Assembly: GCA_951799405.1 (NCBI GenBank)
Contig: OX637345.1
Location: forward strand, 13,578,001-13,642,000
Length of the DNA stretch: 64,000 bases
Direction of reading: 5' to 3'
Source of the DNA: Agapetus fuscipes
Lineage: Eukaryota > Arthropoda > Insecta > Trichoptera > Glossosomatidae
Under the pieces are notes generated by a model, which saw only the letters and a list, made by a program, of their open reading frames with translations, was not told where the DNA came from and searched no databases. Made by a program: the position numbers and the translations under genes. Each line of letters opens with the position of its first letter. Position 1 is the stretch's first letter. This document shows, piece by piece, positions 1 to 11,019 of this stretch.

Positions 1-337
1 GAGGAAGCGCCCAAATAGTAGTTGGTTATAAAAGAAAGAAATCACGGCACGGAAAAAGGGGGACGGAATAATATGGAGGGGACTGCCCCCCTAAAGCATC
101 CCCCCCCTCCCCCCATTCTGCTCGTCTTTGAAGGAGGGTCGACCAATTAAAATGGCGGACAGAAATGCGAAAGAGTGGGACTGTCTTCGAGTATTGGGGA
201 TAAGCGAAGCCGCCTATTGTTAACAAATCCGTGAGTGTATTTTTTTAAATCTTGTAGATGAATTCGTACTCTTTGTATTCGTCTCGAATGAATGTGCTAG
301 CAGACCCACAACATTTTTAAGCTTATCTCAAGCACTT
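1..337. other. No feature recognised
   Basis: AT-rich sequence with a C-rich tract near 85-115. I see no coding signature and no repeat shared with the rest of the window. Confidence 0.4.
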
Positions 338-565
338 CTTTGACATATAGGTTGGTATGAGGTTGACCACAAATGTTGTAAAAAATTAATAACTTCGCAA
401 ATGCCACCTCAATTTTAGAGAAGGTCAGCAAAAGTAACAAAGCTTATGTTTATTTGAGGATTGGTTGTAAGTCCATAGGTATGCAGAATTTGTAAGTGCG
501 AACTTACACGTGTCTGTTTGTGGGCATGCATTTAAGTGAATTTTAAATACATTTTTTATAGTTTG
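338..565 (+). repeat. A3 repeat (LINE A 3' end), diverged
   Basis: Begins with the usual start of this repeat (ACATATAGGTTGGTATGAGG) and keeps the later conserved block GTGCGAACTTACACGTGTCT, but the middle is diverged. It is the same sequence that closes intact LINE A at 27443-27685. The A/T-rich (AGATT)n end is missing. Confidence 0.7.
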
Positions 566-625
566 TGTTTTAACACTGTGAAAATTCATTGTTAACCTTT
601 TTTTTCATCTAAAACTTTAAATAAT

Positions 626-654
626 AAAGTAATACATGCCGCATGTATTACTTT
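626..654. repeat. Perfect 14-bp palindrome at an A3 end
   Basis: Two 14-bp arms (AAAGTAATACATGC and its reverse complement) flank a single C. The left half is then repeated directly at about 655-680. It touches the neighbouring minus-strand A3 fragment, so it probably arose when that fragment inserted or rearranged. Confidence 0.7.
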
Positions 655-795
655 AAATAATAAAGTAATACATGCCGCATGTGAACCTACAGCATACAAA
701 CCAAAATCTCAAATGAACATACAACCTGCAACTCTTGCCGACCGCTGAAACAGGGGTGACATTGGCAAAGTGAACCATTTTCGACAGCAGGTACA
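655..795 (-). repeat. A3 repeat, partial
   Basis: Minus-strand A3 fragment containing CATGCCGCATGTGAACCTAC and the conserved GAAACAGGGGTGACATTGGC block. Both termini are lost. With the plus-strand copy at 338-565 it forms a loose inverted pair. Confidence 0.7.
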
Positions 796-1443
796 TATTT
801 TATTGTGCAGCTTAGATTATAGATTATATGGTAGATTATATTATAGTTTTTATTTGTACACTAAAAAAACATAAACATACATTTGTAAATTTTGATTTAG
901 GATTTTTATAGTAATCGATTGGATTCCTCTCCCAGCACCAACACAACACTAGCGTTGCTAAGCCACAACTCGGACTACTAGCGTTGCTAAGCCGCTACGT
1001 TGCCATTGTTACATCCGAAGCTTTGCACAACAACAGGCGCGCAATGCTTTTGTAAAAATCTAGGGGAACGATTGCAAAAGAACCCCGTCGTATATATTTT
1101 TTGCAACCCTTTCCACCAAGGGTCGGCCTGGCGCGGCCTCCTGCAGAATCTGACGTCTGGATTTCGTGAAATTGGATGGATTACATTTAATATTCCCTAT
1201 TTATTTAGTAGCCCTTTAAGATATTAAGAAAACAGCGTCGGGAGTAATAACTTATTTAAAATTTTATACATCAGTACTTAAATGTACCTATGTATATATT
1301 ATACCAGGGGCTTGCGTCCCCTACAGACATATATAACTATTAGGTAGGCAAAATGTAGTAAAAAAATCATTTAACCTTGAAAATTATAATATTCTATAAT
1401 CTATAATATATAAGCTGCAAATACAAATATAATATCTGTACTG
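796..1443. other. No feature recognised
   Basis: AT-rich. A short direct repeat, CTAGCGTTGCTAAGCC, occurs near 950-962 and 979-993. There is nothing coding that I can support. Confidence 0.4.
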
Positions 1444-1514
1444 TGTCCTGCCGCCGTTCTACTAAGGGTGGGCGGTACCTCCGCAGATGCGCCTCCACTT
1501 TTTTCTGTCCTTAA
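1444..1514 (-). mobile_element. LINE B 3' end fragment
   Basis: Read on the minus strand this is the last codons and 3' end of LINE B. It includes the motif corresponding to GTGGAGGCGCATCTGCGGAG and the terminal GGCGGCAGGA before the tail. Compare 34940-34995 and 54610-54665. Confidence 0.7.
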
Positions 1515-1520
1515 AAAGTA

Positions 1521-1690
1521 CAAATGTTGCATGCGTACTTACAAATTAAAATCCAAACCTCAAATGAACATACACCTTGCATCTTTTGTCGACCTTTCCT
1601 GTGACAGTAATGATATTGGCAAAGTGAATTATTTTTTTTACAGTATGGGTGGTCAACTTCATTTCTACCTATAAATCAAGAAATACAAAT
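1521..1690 (-). repeat. A3 repeat, 3'-truncated
   Basis: Minus-strand A3 copy from the TTGCATGCGTACTTACAAAT region to the start motif (ACCTATAAATCAAG). It lacks the distal tail half. It directly abuts the LINE B fragment at 1444-1514. Confidence 0.75.
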
Positions 1691-1800
1691 AATAAATAAC
1701 ATTTAAGTATGTAAAAACAACAGAACCTTTAAAAAATTAAATCTAGAGATTATTGATTTTAACTGTAATTTTCCTAGAACCATTATCATTTTTCCCAACG

Positions 1801-1832
1801 TTTCGCTGACATTTGCAAACAGCATCATCATG
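1801..1832 (-). other. Hammerhead-like hairpin motif (GAAA after 4-bp stem)
   Basis: On the minus strand: ATGATGAT, then a stem GCTG/CAGC with an 11-nt loop, then GAAACGTTGGG. It has the same layout as the motifs near 16509, 16576, 37377, 57515, 57696 and 57833, but with a different stem. The surrounding element is not recognised. Confidence 0.4.
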
Positions 1833-1840
1833 GAGATTTA

Positions 1841-2454
1841 TCAAATTTCGAAAAATTTGACGCGCTTTAAAAGCAATCCTCCTCGTCTGGAAATTGCGAC
1901 ACAAATGAAAAATAAGGAAAATTCAGTCAATTAAATTTTTGAATCAAAATGAATCCAGGCCATTCGTGTTCTCCCAAGCATTTTTTCTGGGCTTTTAATT
2001 TTCCCTTCCTTGTGAAATATTAAGGCCTTTTCTTTAAAATTTTACAGGAACCCGTCACAATGAGTCTGAGGGCATAAGGAGAAGCCTTAAATGGTCTCCA
2101 GGAAGTACAGCGGAACCTCAGTATACGAAGCTAATCTGTTATTCACTCGTAAATTGAAACGGTTTGAACTTTTTAGAGTTTGTGTATTTACACAGTAAAA
2201 AATATTTTTTATGAGAAGGTAAGTATAATATATTTTTTTGAATACACAGATATTTATTTTTACAAATTGACCATTTATTTCACCAAGTAGTTGCGTACGT
2301 TTACGTGTGAGGCAATATTTAAATCGTTATATGTACGTTCACTTTGTAGGAATTCTAACAGGGTTATTCACAACACATTTGATCCATGGATGATCGTTTT
2401 TTATGGAAAATTCACTGTAGGCTGCGGATGAGCCACAGCTTTGCTGTTTAAGAA
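1841..2454. other. No feature recognised
   Basis: AT-rich sequence following the hairpin motif, possibly part of the same unidentified element. No ORF or shared repeat seen. Confidence 0.35.
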
Positions 2455-2932
2455 TAATAACGCAACTAATCCACACATATAGTGTAATTTCTTGTATGCG
2501 TTATCGCATGTGGCGCTTCGGGACCTATTTATTTTTACAGGTAAGGGGGCCGGCCTCACACCAACCACTTTCAGTTGAAGTGAGGGTTTCCCAGTTCCCG
2601 GGAGGGCTAGTTCTCATTGTGAAGGCTCAGTAAATCTTTGAGATCAAATTCTTGCATCGAATGCAAGCATTCTACTAATTGAGCTATCGACTTTTTTACG
2701 AGTTTGATCGTCGTCGCTACAAAGCGCCAATTCTCAAGCAAGACCCAGTTGATGTAAGGCTGGATTGACCTTTGGTGACCGGTCATTGGTAAAGGTTTTA
2801 TGAATTTGTCAACCCAGCGAAGAGCAAATTTGAAAATATAAATGGTATATTTTTTGTGCTCCGCCGGGACTCGAACCCACAAGCTTCCCATTCAGAGTTT
2901 GAAGTGTTACCACTGAACTACGGACCGGTCAA
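2455..2932 (-). mobile_element. S1+S3 composite SINE
   Basis: Reading 2932 to 2455: a tRNA-like head with A-box-like GGTCCGTAGTTCAGTGG and a B-box (GGGTTCGAGTCC), the S1 body (CTTGCTTGAGAATTGGCGCT and GACGACGATC), then without a break an S3 head (GTCGATAGCTCAATTAGTAG) and the S3 3' module ending near the conserved TTAGTTGCGTT. The same order occurs at 7010, 10272 (reverse) and 51603. Confidence 0.85.
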
Positions 2933-3082
2933 ATAATAACGTAAGATATTTAATGATTACGCCTGAACATGCCAAGAAACCCATCAAAATCCTTCACTGT
3001 ATACATAACCTTATACGGTTATGTATGTGAAGGCGACGCTTTAAATCACCTCTAAGTTGATTCATTCAGTTTCGACACACTG

Positions 3083-3152
3083 CATTAAAATAGTCATGAT
3101 GATCTCCGATCTTTGATAGAAGCGGTACCAAATAAAAGAAGAAGAAGACATG
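3083..3152 (+). mobile_element. LINE F 3' terminus
   Basis: Matches the end of the RTE-type fragment at 15587-15650: AAAATAGTCATGATGATCTC followed by a GAAGAAGAAGA tail. Only the last ~25 codons and tail remain. Confidence 0.65.
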
Positions 3153-3840
3153 GGTTCGTTCGGGTCGACACAAAAAATCTAAATGGTAAATTATTCGATA
3201 CTCCGCAGTTACAGAGTGCACACATGTCATCTGTAAATTTATTTATTTAGTTCAAGTGTTAACACTTAAATTTTAATAAGAACTTACGCTATTGCTGTCC
3301 AGTTTCATTTGTTTGATTATTATTTTGAAACAATTGATGAAATTACTCTAAATATTGCAGTAAAATTTTTATTTACCCATTTGAAAATCAAAAATTCCTT
3401 TGCACGTCTTCTTTCATTACTTTTGAATTCTTATTTACAAAATCCAAGTTAAAAACTGTTGAAAATTAAATAGGTAGGCACGAATTGAAAGATTATGGTT
3501 ATTTTGTTGTTGTTTTTAGTAACTATTGGGTTATATTGTATTTTAGTGTTTCTTTTTTATTTCAGATGGTGTTATTGAATTCCAAAACGTCTTTTGAATG
3601 TTAACACACTGTGTTTTAACGCTTGAAAATACAACAATGAAAAGGGGCAATGTACGTAAGCCGAATTATTTGAATACTGAGTACACACCGGTTCGTTTCT
3701 GGTCTACGGAGTCTATCTACATATAAATCGATATTAAAGCAGCGTCGAACGCTTCCTTTAAAATGACTGGAGAGAAATTGAGAAAAAATAATTTCCTTTC
3801 GCAATTATCATTTCATTTTTCCAATACTACTTAACGCTAC
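3153..3840. other. No feature recognised
   Basis: AT-rich with scattered short ORFs showing no family signature. No match to other parts of the window was seen. Confidence 0.35.
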
Positions 3841-4150
3841 TAAGCTACACATATTGTGTAACTTCCCACCTCGTCTTCCCCGAAGGGGTCAATGTGACGA
3901 GTGGTCTTACGTCACAGTGGTCTTACGTGAGTGGTCTTACGTCAAACGCTGAAGTGGAGGCTTCCCAGCAAGGAGGCAAGCCCAGCTTCCAAAAAGGCTG
4001 GTACTCTTTTTTGTGAAGGCTGCGTAAGCCTTGAAGGTATTTTATTTTGGGTTTGAAATAGTACACATCGAAACAGGAAATCATATCTGACACCCTGGGT
4101 GGGATTCGGACCCGAGCTCTTGCCATGGAATGCAAGCACTCTACTACATT
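3841..4150 (-). mobile_element. S3 SINE, rearranged
   Basis: Minus-strand S3 with head remnant (ATGGAATGCAAGCACTCTAC on plus) and the CACACTTTGTGT-like 3' end near 3845. The stretch 3898-3945 carries three copies of GTGGTCTTACGT, an internal expansion not seen in other S3 copies. Confidence 0.75.
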
Positions 4151-4546
4151 ATCAAAAAAATATCGTCCCCAAGGTGGCGTATAAAGGAATGCTTGCTAAA
4201 CTTTCCTGGAGTGTAGAGGTGAAATAAAATAGTACCTGTGAACCAGCAGGTAGACACCAACACTTCTGGTAAACGTGGTGACTTATTGTCAACTCCCTCA
4301 AACTAAAAGCAAAATTTCAACTAAAAAAGCAGCTGATTGGAAGGCATGGAGAATATTTGAGGAGGTATACGTCCAGGAGTGAACTCAGACTAGAAAAAGC
4401 GTTATTGAAACAAACGCAAGTTCGAGCTCCGTCATGTCCTCGATAAAAATTTAACCCTGCTTTAACATTATGTCATTGGGTCATTGTTAATTAATATAAT
4501 CATTTAAAATATAAAGTAAATAATTATTAATTGATGATTTTAATAC

Positions 4547-4786
4547 CTGTACCCTTAGTAGCAAAACTTGAGTAATGTAAAGTTTACGGCAATTATTAAA
4601 GAGTGATTTCCCCCAAAATCTGCCGTTTTTGTTTGTTTGAACTTGATTTTCTTTATCACTGTAACTCTTTTTCTAAGACCGCAAGGTGTAAGAAACAAAA
4701 ACTGCAGATTTTGGGAGAAACGACGCTTTAATATTTTCCGTAAACTTTACTTTTATCAAGTTTTGCAACTCGTACTAAGGGTACTG
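4547..4786. mobile_element. Foldback MITE, copy 1
   Basis: About 240 bp with long imperfect inverted arms: the left arm starts CTGTACCCTTAGTAGCAAAA and the right arm ends in the complement of CAGTACCCTTAGTACGAGTT. The arms pair over roughly 100 bp. A second copy lies at 27717-27959. No transposase is present, and I could not define a target-site duplication. Confidence 0.75.
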
Positions 4787-5404
4787 TTTCTAGCCAAGCA
4801 AAATACGCTGGTAAAATTACATCCCTTTGTGTAAATTTATCAAAAAAAGTGGTGAAAGAAGAAGAAGAATATAACACTTAAAGTTAAAAGCTATTTGGCT
4901 GTAAGCTAGAGGTACCTATTAGCAATTTCCCAATCATTATTGTGTGTACATAATGCAGATACTTGTTAATTATGTTTGGTGTAAAGTTTTCGCGCGAAAT
5001 TCCCCAACAAATGTCAGTTTTCGCGCACTTTTCCCCCCTCCTCAACCCCGCGCCTCACCGCGGTGCCTCGACGTTGAAAAATCGCGCAATTTTAAAGTTG
5101 CGTACACTGTGATTCGGAAAACGCAGAAGAATTTGGAGCGCGAACCCTGCGACGACCATTTCACTGAAAAATGACTGCAAATATTACAAGCATTTGCTAA
5201 AAACAATTCCAGCAATTAAAAAGGGAAAAAGATAAATTAAAAAAGGAATGAAGTTAAGATACAAAATAATGTGATAAGATGGTTTAGACTTGTGGAAGGA
5301 ATAGATAATTAAATACTGTTTAAGTTGAAATTACGGTCGTTTGACATATTTAAAATTCTAATTATTTTTTTATTCAAAGTATTTTTTTTCGGATATCAGA
5401 AAAA
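4787..5404. other. No feature recognised; local GC-rich patch
   Basis: A GC-rich, CpG-containing patch at about 4985-5160 (several CGCGC motifs) stands out from AT-rich flanks. No coding or repeat assignment is possible. Confidence 0.35.
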
Positions 5405-5535
5405 ATTGTCATTTTTAATTAAGGGAGCACTGAAACGGCACCTTTATAAAATATCTCATTCACGATTTTGGTGGTCTCTTGAGGTGTGACACACACAAAA
5501 ACGGCGCTGTTTTGTAATGTAGAAAATAAAAAAAA
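5405..5535 (+). mobile_element. LINE C 3' end fragment
   Basis: Encodes the last residues of the CR1/L2-like ORF (GALKRHL) followed by the LINE C 3' end with CTTGAGGTGTGACACACACA and AAAACGGCGCTG. It is nearly the same as 9735-9835, and its 3' module also appears at the end of S1 SINEs. Confidence 0.8.
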
Positions 5536-5547
5536 GAAATCATCCTA

Positions 5548-5735
5548 TAATCTAAGCTGCAAAGATATGTTAACATTAAGGCTCAAATTAAATACATGTC
5601 CACAGACCGGCACATGTACGTTCGCGCCTCCACACTTTCTGTATGTGTGAAACTTTCCCTGAAACCGGGGTGGCATTGGCAAAAGTGAACCAATTTGTAC
5701 AGCACGGGGGGTCAGCCTCATACCAACCTCACATA
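5548..5735 (-). repeat. A3 repeat
   Basis: Minus-strand copy starting with TAATCTAAGCTGCAAAGATA (the tail end) and running to CAGCCTCATACCAACCT. The centre is shortened. It sits directly after LINE C's tail. Confidence 0.8.
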
Positions 5736-5759
5736 CAAATACATAAAAAGGGATGTAAA

Positions 5760-6022
5760 CGCAACTAAACCACATACATAGTGTAACTCCTTGCCGCGTT
5801 ATCGCATGTGGCGAGTGGAACCTGAAGTGGGGATTTTCCAGCTCCCGAGGGGCTGGTAGGTACTCATTACTTGTAAAGGCAGAGTAAACCTTGTCGGTAT
5901 TTTATTTTGGGGTTTCAAATAAACACCGAAACGGGAAATCATTTCTGACACCTTCGGTGGGATTCGAGGCCGAGCTCACGGCATGGAATGCAAGTACTCT
6001 ACCAACTGAGCTATCGACCGGA
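5760..6022 (-). mobile_element. S3 SINE
   Basis: Minus-strand S3 with a complete head: B box in GGCCTCGAATCCCACCGAAG and A box in CGATAGCTCAGTTGGTAGAG. The 3' part is partly deleted (the GTAAGGCCGGC segment is missing). Confidence 0.8.
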
Positions 6023-6336
6023 TGATGAAGATTTTTTTATGCCTTTTGGTTATTTTAGGGTTGGAACATTTTCCTTAATAGCCGTTAAAAGTTCATCGTT
6101 GTTTCTCTAAGTACTGTAGGTAGATTAGCTCCCCGTATTATCCACACATTCTCAGCCATCGACACAGAATATCTGTGGACTAGACACTATTATAACAAAA
6201 GTATACACTATATCCGTTTCAGCTTACTTAACGCAAAAAGTCTTAAGTTAGAAAGAGAGCAACGATCTTCACAGTGCTATTTCTTTGTAAACAAAAAAAC
6301 TTCGGTGAAACTACGAATTTTTTCCAGAAAGTTTCC
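6023..6336. other. No feature recognised
   Basis: AT-rich interval between two S3 copies of opposite orientation. Nothing further seen. Confidence 0.35.
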
Positions 6337-6625
6337 GGTCGATAGCGCAGTTCTCGGTTTCGAATCCCACCAAGGGTGTCAAAAATAATAACCCATTTCG
6401 GTGTTTATTTTAAACCCCTAATAAAACACTGTAAAGATTTACTCAGCCTGTACAATAAATAAATACCAGCCGTTTTGGGAGCTGGTACACCTCGACTTCA
6501 ACTTAAGTGGTTACCTGGTTAGTGGACTACCTTACCATTTATAATAATACGTTCCACTCGCCACATGTGAACCCTTTGGGAAAACGTGGTGAGAAATGAC
6601 ACTAAATGTGTAGCTTATTAGCGTA
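6337..6625 (+). mobile_element. S3 SINE with damaged head
   Basis: Starts GGTCGATAGCGCAGTTCTCG, skips most of the tRNA-like anticodon arm, and continues with CGAATCCCACCAAGGGTGTC and the normal S3 body to the AGTGACACTAAATGTGTAGC-like end. The internal head deletion should abolish the A box to B box spacing. Confidence 0.7.
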
Positions 6626-6726
6626 GTAGCAGAGTTTGGCAGCTTTGAAATTCATGCCTGCGCGAACTCTGTGTGTACCTACACGTTATAAATTGTGAAT
6701 TTTAAAGAATAGGGCAACATTTTGCA

Positions 6727-6930
6727 TGTGATGGGTCTTGTCTTGTCTTGTATGATGCCGCCATTCCTCTAGGGGTGGCCGGTACCTCCACACAAGTGCC
6801 TCCACTTGACTCTGTCCTTGCATGTTTCTTTCATCTCATCTAATTTCACCACTCTTTTCATGCATGCTCTTCTCTTGTTTCCACTCTGTAAATTCCATTC
6901 ATTCGCAATCTCACTTATCTGATCAATCTT
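6727..6930 (-). mobile_element. LINE B 3' end fragment with (CAAGA)n tail
   Basis: On the minus strand it encodes the DQISEIANEWN-type C-terminus and KWRH-like end of LINE B, followed by the GAATGGCGGCA 3' end and a short TACAAGACAAGACA tail. It is truncated within the C-terminal domain. Confidence 0.8.
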
Positions 6931-7009
6931 ATCTGGGTGTTAAACCATAAAATGGAAAGAGCAAGAAAAAATAGGATTTCACATAATAATTATAAGTATT
7001 CCATGGTCA

Positions 7010-7455
7010 GTAGTTCAGTGGTAACACTTCGGACTCTGAATGGGAAGGTTGTGGGTTCGATTCCCGGCGGAGCACAAAAAAATACCATTTATATTTTCAA
7101 AATTTCTCTGCGCTCTGTTGAAAAATTCATAAAACCTTTACCAATGACCGGTCACCAAAGGTCCATCCAGCCTTACAGCAACTGGGTCTTTATTGAGAAT
7201 TGGCGCTTTGTAGCGACGACGATCAAGCTCGTAAAAAGGTCGATAGCTTAATTGGTAGAATGCTTGCATTCCATGCCGAGAGCAAGGGTTCGATCTCAAA
7301 GGTTTACTCAGCCTTCACAAGAAATGAGAACCAGCTCCCCCGAGAGCTGGGAAACCCCAACTTCAACTGAAAGTGGTAAGTGTGAGACCAGTCCCCTTAC
7401 CTGTAAAAATAAATAGGCAAGAAGTTACACTATATGTGTAGTTTAGTTGCGTTTA
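7010..7455 (+). mobile_element. S1+S3 composite SINE
   Basis: Head GGTCAGTAGTTCAGTGGTAA with B box GGGTTCGATTCC, S1 body, then the S3 head GGTCGATAGCTTAATTGGTA with B-box-like GGTTCGATCTC, and the S3 3' module to GTGTAGTTTAGTTGCG. The second head follows the S1 body (GATCAAGCTCGTAAAAA) at the same joint as in the copies at 2455, 10272 and 51603. Confidence 0.85.
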
Positions 7456-7802
7456 GTTGCATGGTTGAAAAGTCAGGTTGATATAGTATGTCTCAATTTT
7501 GTAAGTTTGTTTCTTCTCCATAAATATTAAAGCTCAAATGTTCTAAGCATCTACTCTGAGCGTTAAACATTTCGTAAGCTCCTCTCGGTAGCGTAAATAG
7601 AAATAGTGTATGAAAACTAAGTCACTCAAGAGGGGTGCTGTTTCAACTTCCATACATTTTATATTTACGCGATCGTGAGGAGTTTTTACTGCGTATATTG
7701 TACATACCAACATTAGACTTCCCGCCAAAACCGCACGGGCGTTGAAATATGGCTCCACATATTTACTCGACACCTACTTTCTATAGAAAATAAAATAAAA
7801 AC

Positions 7803-8015
7803 ACAACTAAGCTACACATATAGTGTAACTTTTTGCTGCGTTATCCCCGAAGGGTTTGGCATGTGGCGAGTGAACCCTATTTATTTTTACAGGTAATGGG
7901 GCCGGCCTTACGCCAACCGCTTCAGTTGAAGTGAGGGTTTCCCAGCTCTCGAGAGATGGTACTCATTTCTTGTTAAGGTTTAGTAAACCAAGCCGTTATT
8001 TTAATTTCGGGTTTT
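7803..8015 (-). mobile_element. S3 SINE, 5'-truncated
   Basis: Minus-strand 3' part of S3 (CTAAGCTACACATATAGTGT through GGGTTT). The tRNA-like head is lost. Confidence 0.8.
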
Positions 8016-8026
8016 ATGATTCATCT

Positions 8027-8260
8027 ATATAATCTAAATTGCAATGGTAGGTATATTAACATTCAAAACTCATATCAAATGCTTGTCCACAAATAGACAC
8101 GTGTAAGTTCGCACTTACAAATGCTGAATGTGTACTTACAATTAAAATCCAAACCTGAAATGAAAATAACCCTGCAACTTTTGCCGATCTTTCCTGAAAC
8201 AGGGGGGACATTGGCAAAGTGAACATTTTTTCAGTATTGGTGGACAACGTCATAAAGCAA
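8027..8260 (-). repeat. A3 repeat
   Basis: Nearly complete minus-strand A3: TATAATCTAAATTGCAATGG at the tail end, the ACGTGTAAGTTCGCACTTAC block, and ACATTGGCAAAGTGAAC near the start. It abuts the truncated S3 at 7803-8015. Confidence 0.8.
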
Positions 8261-9340
8261 CTAATTACATCCAATAATATAAAACAAACAACCACTAAGT
8301 AAAAACAATAAAAATAAAAACTACAAAATAATCTATAATAAATGACAATTAAAAACTTTATAATCTTAGTCTTAAGGGTGATTGAGAGGTCAGCGCGCCC
8401 AACTTTGATGACCAAAATAGCCCATATTTTTAATTGTAAGGTAGCATTTTTTTTCCAGATTAAATTAACACATAAAATTAGGTATTTTTTCCCATAAAAT
8501 GCCAATTCAAAATAATTTTATTTACGGAGATACCTTAAATGGAGATTTCCACTGTTGTTATGAATAATTCCTAACTTTTTTTTATTTCAAAACATTTATT
8601 TTGATTAGTTTTATTTTTTCTAGATGAAAATTATTTTTTTATACTTTTCATTGATTTTTTACAGCTATTTAAAAAGTACTCAAATTTTGCATACGATCGT
8701 GTAGGTAAATTTGCAATTGAAAGGTATATTTTCTTTTTAGGATTTGAAGTGATATTTTTTATGTTTGTAATGCAATACTTGTTTTATTTTTTCTCCCCCG
8801 ATTTCTATTTATCCTGGAAAAATAAAGATTTCCATACAAAAACTGACCCGGTCGCTAGCGTCACCTGCGGTCGGTAGATGAACTGCTGATAGAGTTGCTG
8901 TTCAAGATTCCATACATTTTTTGGTTGCGCTGTATTTGCTACATTTCATACTTCGGGTACACTCGTGTATCATCGTATATTGCCGAAGATGCTCGAGTCA
9001 GCCCTCTCTTATATTGTGTGTGTAAGAGTATATACATAAACGCTATGGTGGTATAATACGTACGTACATAAAAACAGTTTGCAAAGTTTAACGAAATGGC
9101 GAAAGCTCATTCAATCAGATGAAATGAATTGTACGGAGAGCTGCACACGACTTTATAGTATTCTGATAAGTTTTTTTCCATTACATGAATAATATGAAAG
9201 TTTATTTGAATTTCAAAGTGAAATTCATTTAGCTCAATGATTTAGCTGGAAAGAATTCTGCTGGCTGGCCTTTTTTGTTGAATTGAAATCATTTTTTGAA
9301 CCTAGCGTAGAGCAATTTGAAATTTTCAGGCCGGTAATTT
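8261..9340. other. No feature recognised
   Basis: Long AT-rich stretch with a slightly GC-richer patch at about 8845-9010. The 149-residue minus-strand open frame at 8056-8505 overlaps A3 and is hydrophobic because the DNA is T-rich. I do not regard it as a gene. Confidence 0.4.
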
Positions 9341-9392
9341 AGTCTAGTGGTTAATGCTGAACTGAACAGATTTCAGTCTGTTTTGAATGCGG
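9341..9392 (+). other. tRNA-like A-box fragment
   Basis: GGTAATTTAGTCTAGTGGTT resembles the first half of a tRNA-derived SINE head (compare 32683 and 43502), but no B box follows. It directly precedes the LINE C fragment. Confidence 0.35.
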
Positions 9393-9880
9393 CCGCAAGA
9401 CTGATCTTCGGGATGTCCAAATTCTCTCACATCACTTCGCTGTTGAAAGAACTACATTGGCTTCGTTTCCCTGAGAGGGTTCCGTGTGTGTTTGATGGTA
9501 TTTAAAGCCCTAAATGGTTTGGCTCCATCATATCTGGCAGACATATTTTCCCCCGTTGAAGTGAGTGTAAGGGGGCGGACACTTAGGTCAGCGGGGTGTC
9601 AAGCTGTCAGATTGATGCAGCCTCGCCGTCAAATACGCACTAATTTTGAGGATCGCGCTTTCCGGTTTTCGGGGCCGATGGAGTAGAACAGACTGCCACC
9701 CGGAGTGAGGGTTTCGGAATCTGTTGGCATTTTTAAGGGAGCACTGAAACGGCACCTTTTTAAAATATCTAATTCATGATTAGGAGGGCCCTTGAGGTGT
9801 GAAACACACAAAAACGGCGCTCTTTGGTCATGTAAAAAATTAAATAAATAAATTATCCTCATATGTATATATATATATAT
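9393..9880 (+). pseudogene. LINE C (CR1/L2-like) C-terminal fragment
   Basis: Decayed C-terminal part of a CR1/L2-type reverse transcriptase ORF. One frame reads HITSLLKELHWLRFPERV; after a frameshift near 9484 it continues VFKALNGLAPSYLADIF, a well-known family signature, then GVRVSESVGIFKGALKRHLF. An in-frame stop follows GPME. The 3' end CCTTGAGGTGTGAAACACAC and an A/T tail with a (TA)n run near 9858 follow. The C-terminus and 3' UTR are the presumed partner sequence of S1 tail 1. Confidence 0.8.
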
Positions 9881-10007
9881 ATGGGTATATATGTTTAATT
9901 TTAGGTTTTCACGGATTTTCACGGACTCGTAATCCAAAAGTCAAGATTTCGATTGGTGCAAGACAACTAAGTTCCGTCGAAATCTAACAAAAATGTCATG
10001 AGTATGT

Positions 10008-10252
10008 GTGGCTAAGTAAATAATAATTTCTTGCCGCGTTATCCCCGAAGGGCTTCGCATGTGGCGAGGGAACCTATTTATTTTATAGGTAAGAGGGCCG
10101 GCCTTACGCCAACCACTTCGTTGATGCGAAGGCATACCAGCTCCCGTGGGGACTGGTACTTATTTCTTGTGAAGGCTGAGTACACCTTCCTGGTATTTTA
10201 TTTTGGGTTAGAAATAAACACCGAACCGGAAATCATTTCTGACACCCTTATA
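10008..10252 (-). mobile_element. S3 SINE, 5'-truncated
   Basis: Minus-strand S3 from TTCTTGCCGCGTTATCCCCG to ATTTCTGACACCCTTA. It keeps the body but not the tRNA-like head. Confidence 0.8.
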
Positions 10253-10271
10253 TTATATCAGTGGGTAATTA

Positions 10272-10702
10272 TATAAAAACGCAACTAAGCTACACATGTA
10301 GTGTAACTTCTTGCCTGCGTTATCCCCGAAGGAGTCGCATGTGGCGCTTCGGGACCTATTTTTTTTTACAGGTTAGTGGGCCGTCCTCACACCAACCACT
10401 TTTAGTTGAAGTGGGGGTTTCCCAGCTCCCGTGAAGGGCTGGTTCTCATTTCTTGTGAAGGCTGAGTCAAACTTTGAGATCGAACCCTTGCTCTCGGCAT
10501 GGAATGCAAGCATTCTACAAATTGAGCTATCGACCTTTTTACGAGCTTGATCGTCGTCGCTATAAAGCGCCAATTCTCAAGCAAGACCCAGTTGCTGTAA
10601 GGCCGGATGGACATTTCGTGACCGGTCATTGGTAAAGGTTTTATGAATTTTTCAACCCAGCGAAGAGCAAATTTGAAAATATAAATGGTATATCTTTTGT
10701 GC
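10272..10702 (-). mobile_element. S1+S3 composite SINE, 5'-truncated
   Basis: Reading 10702 to 10272: S1 body without its own head, then S3 head (GTCGATAGCTCAATTTGTAG) and S3 3' module to ACACTACATGTGTAGCTTAG. Same joint as the other S1+S3 copies. Confidence 0.85.
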
Positions 10703-11019
10703 TGCTTTTATGCTTAGAATATATTCCATCACTTAGTTGAATTATTAGAAAAAAAACTTCATGTTGCTATTTCAATGTACACATCCAATGGTATAAAAAA
10801 GTATACTATACAGGCATATATAGCACTTGGATGCGTTGTCTTCCTTCGCACAGGGTGAAGTCCATGAGCACACACACATTGGCATATTTACTGAACACAT
10901 ACGCAGTCACGGCCTCAACAAACATTCCCTGGCTACGCAGTAATATGAAACCTTTTTTTAACTTTAAAAATTAATAACATTTAGGAGACGAAGATGAAAA
11001 GAAAAATGAAAGTTGTATT
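10703..11019. other. No feature recognised
   Basis: AT-rich; no shared repeat seen. Confidence 0.35.

Noticed and set aside
8056..8505. 149-codon minus-strand frame
   Set aside because: Hydrophobic because of T-rich DNA, and it overlaps an A3 repeat.
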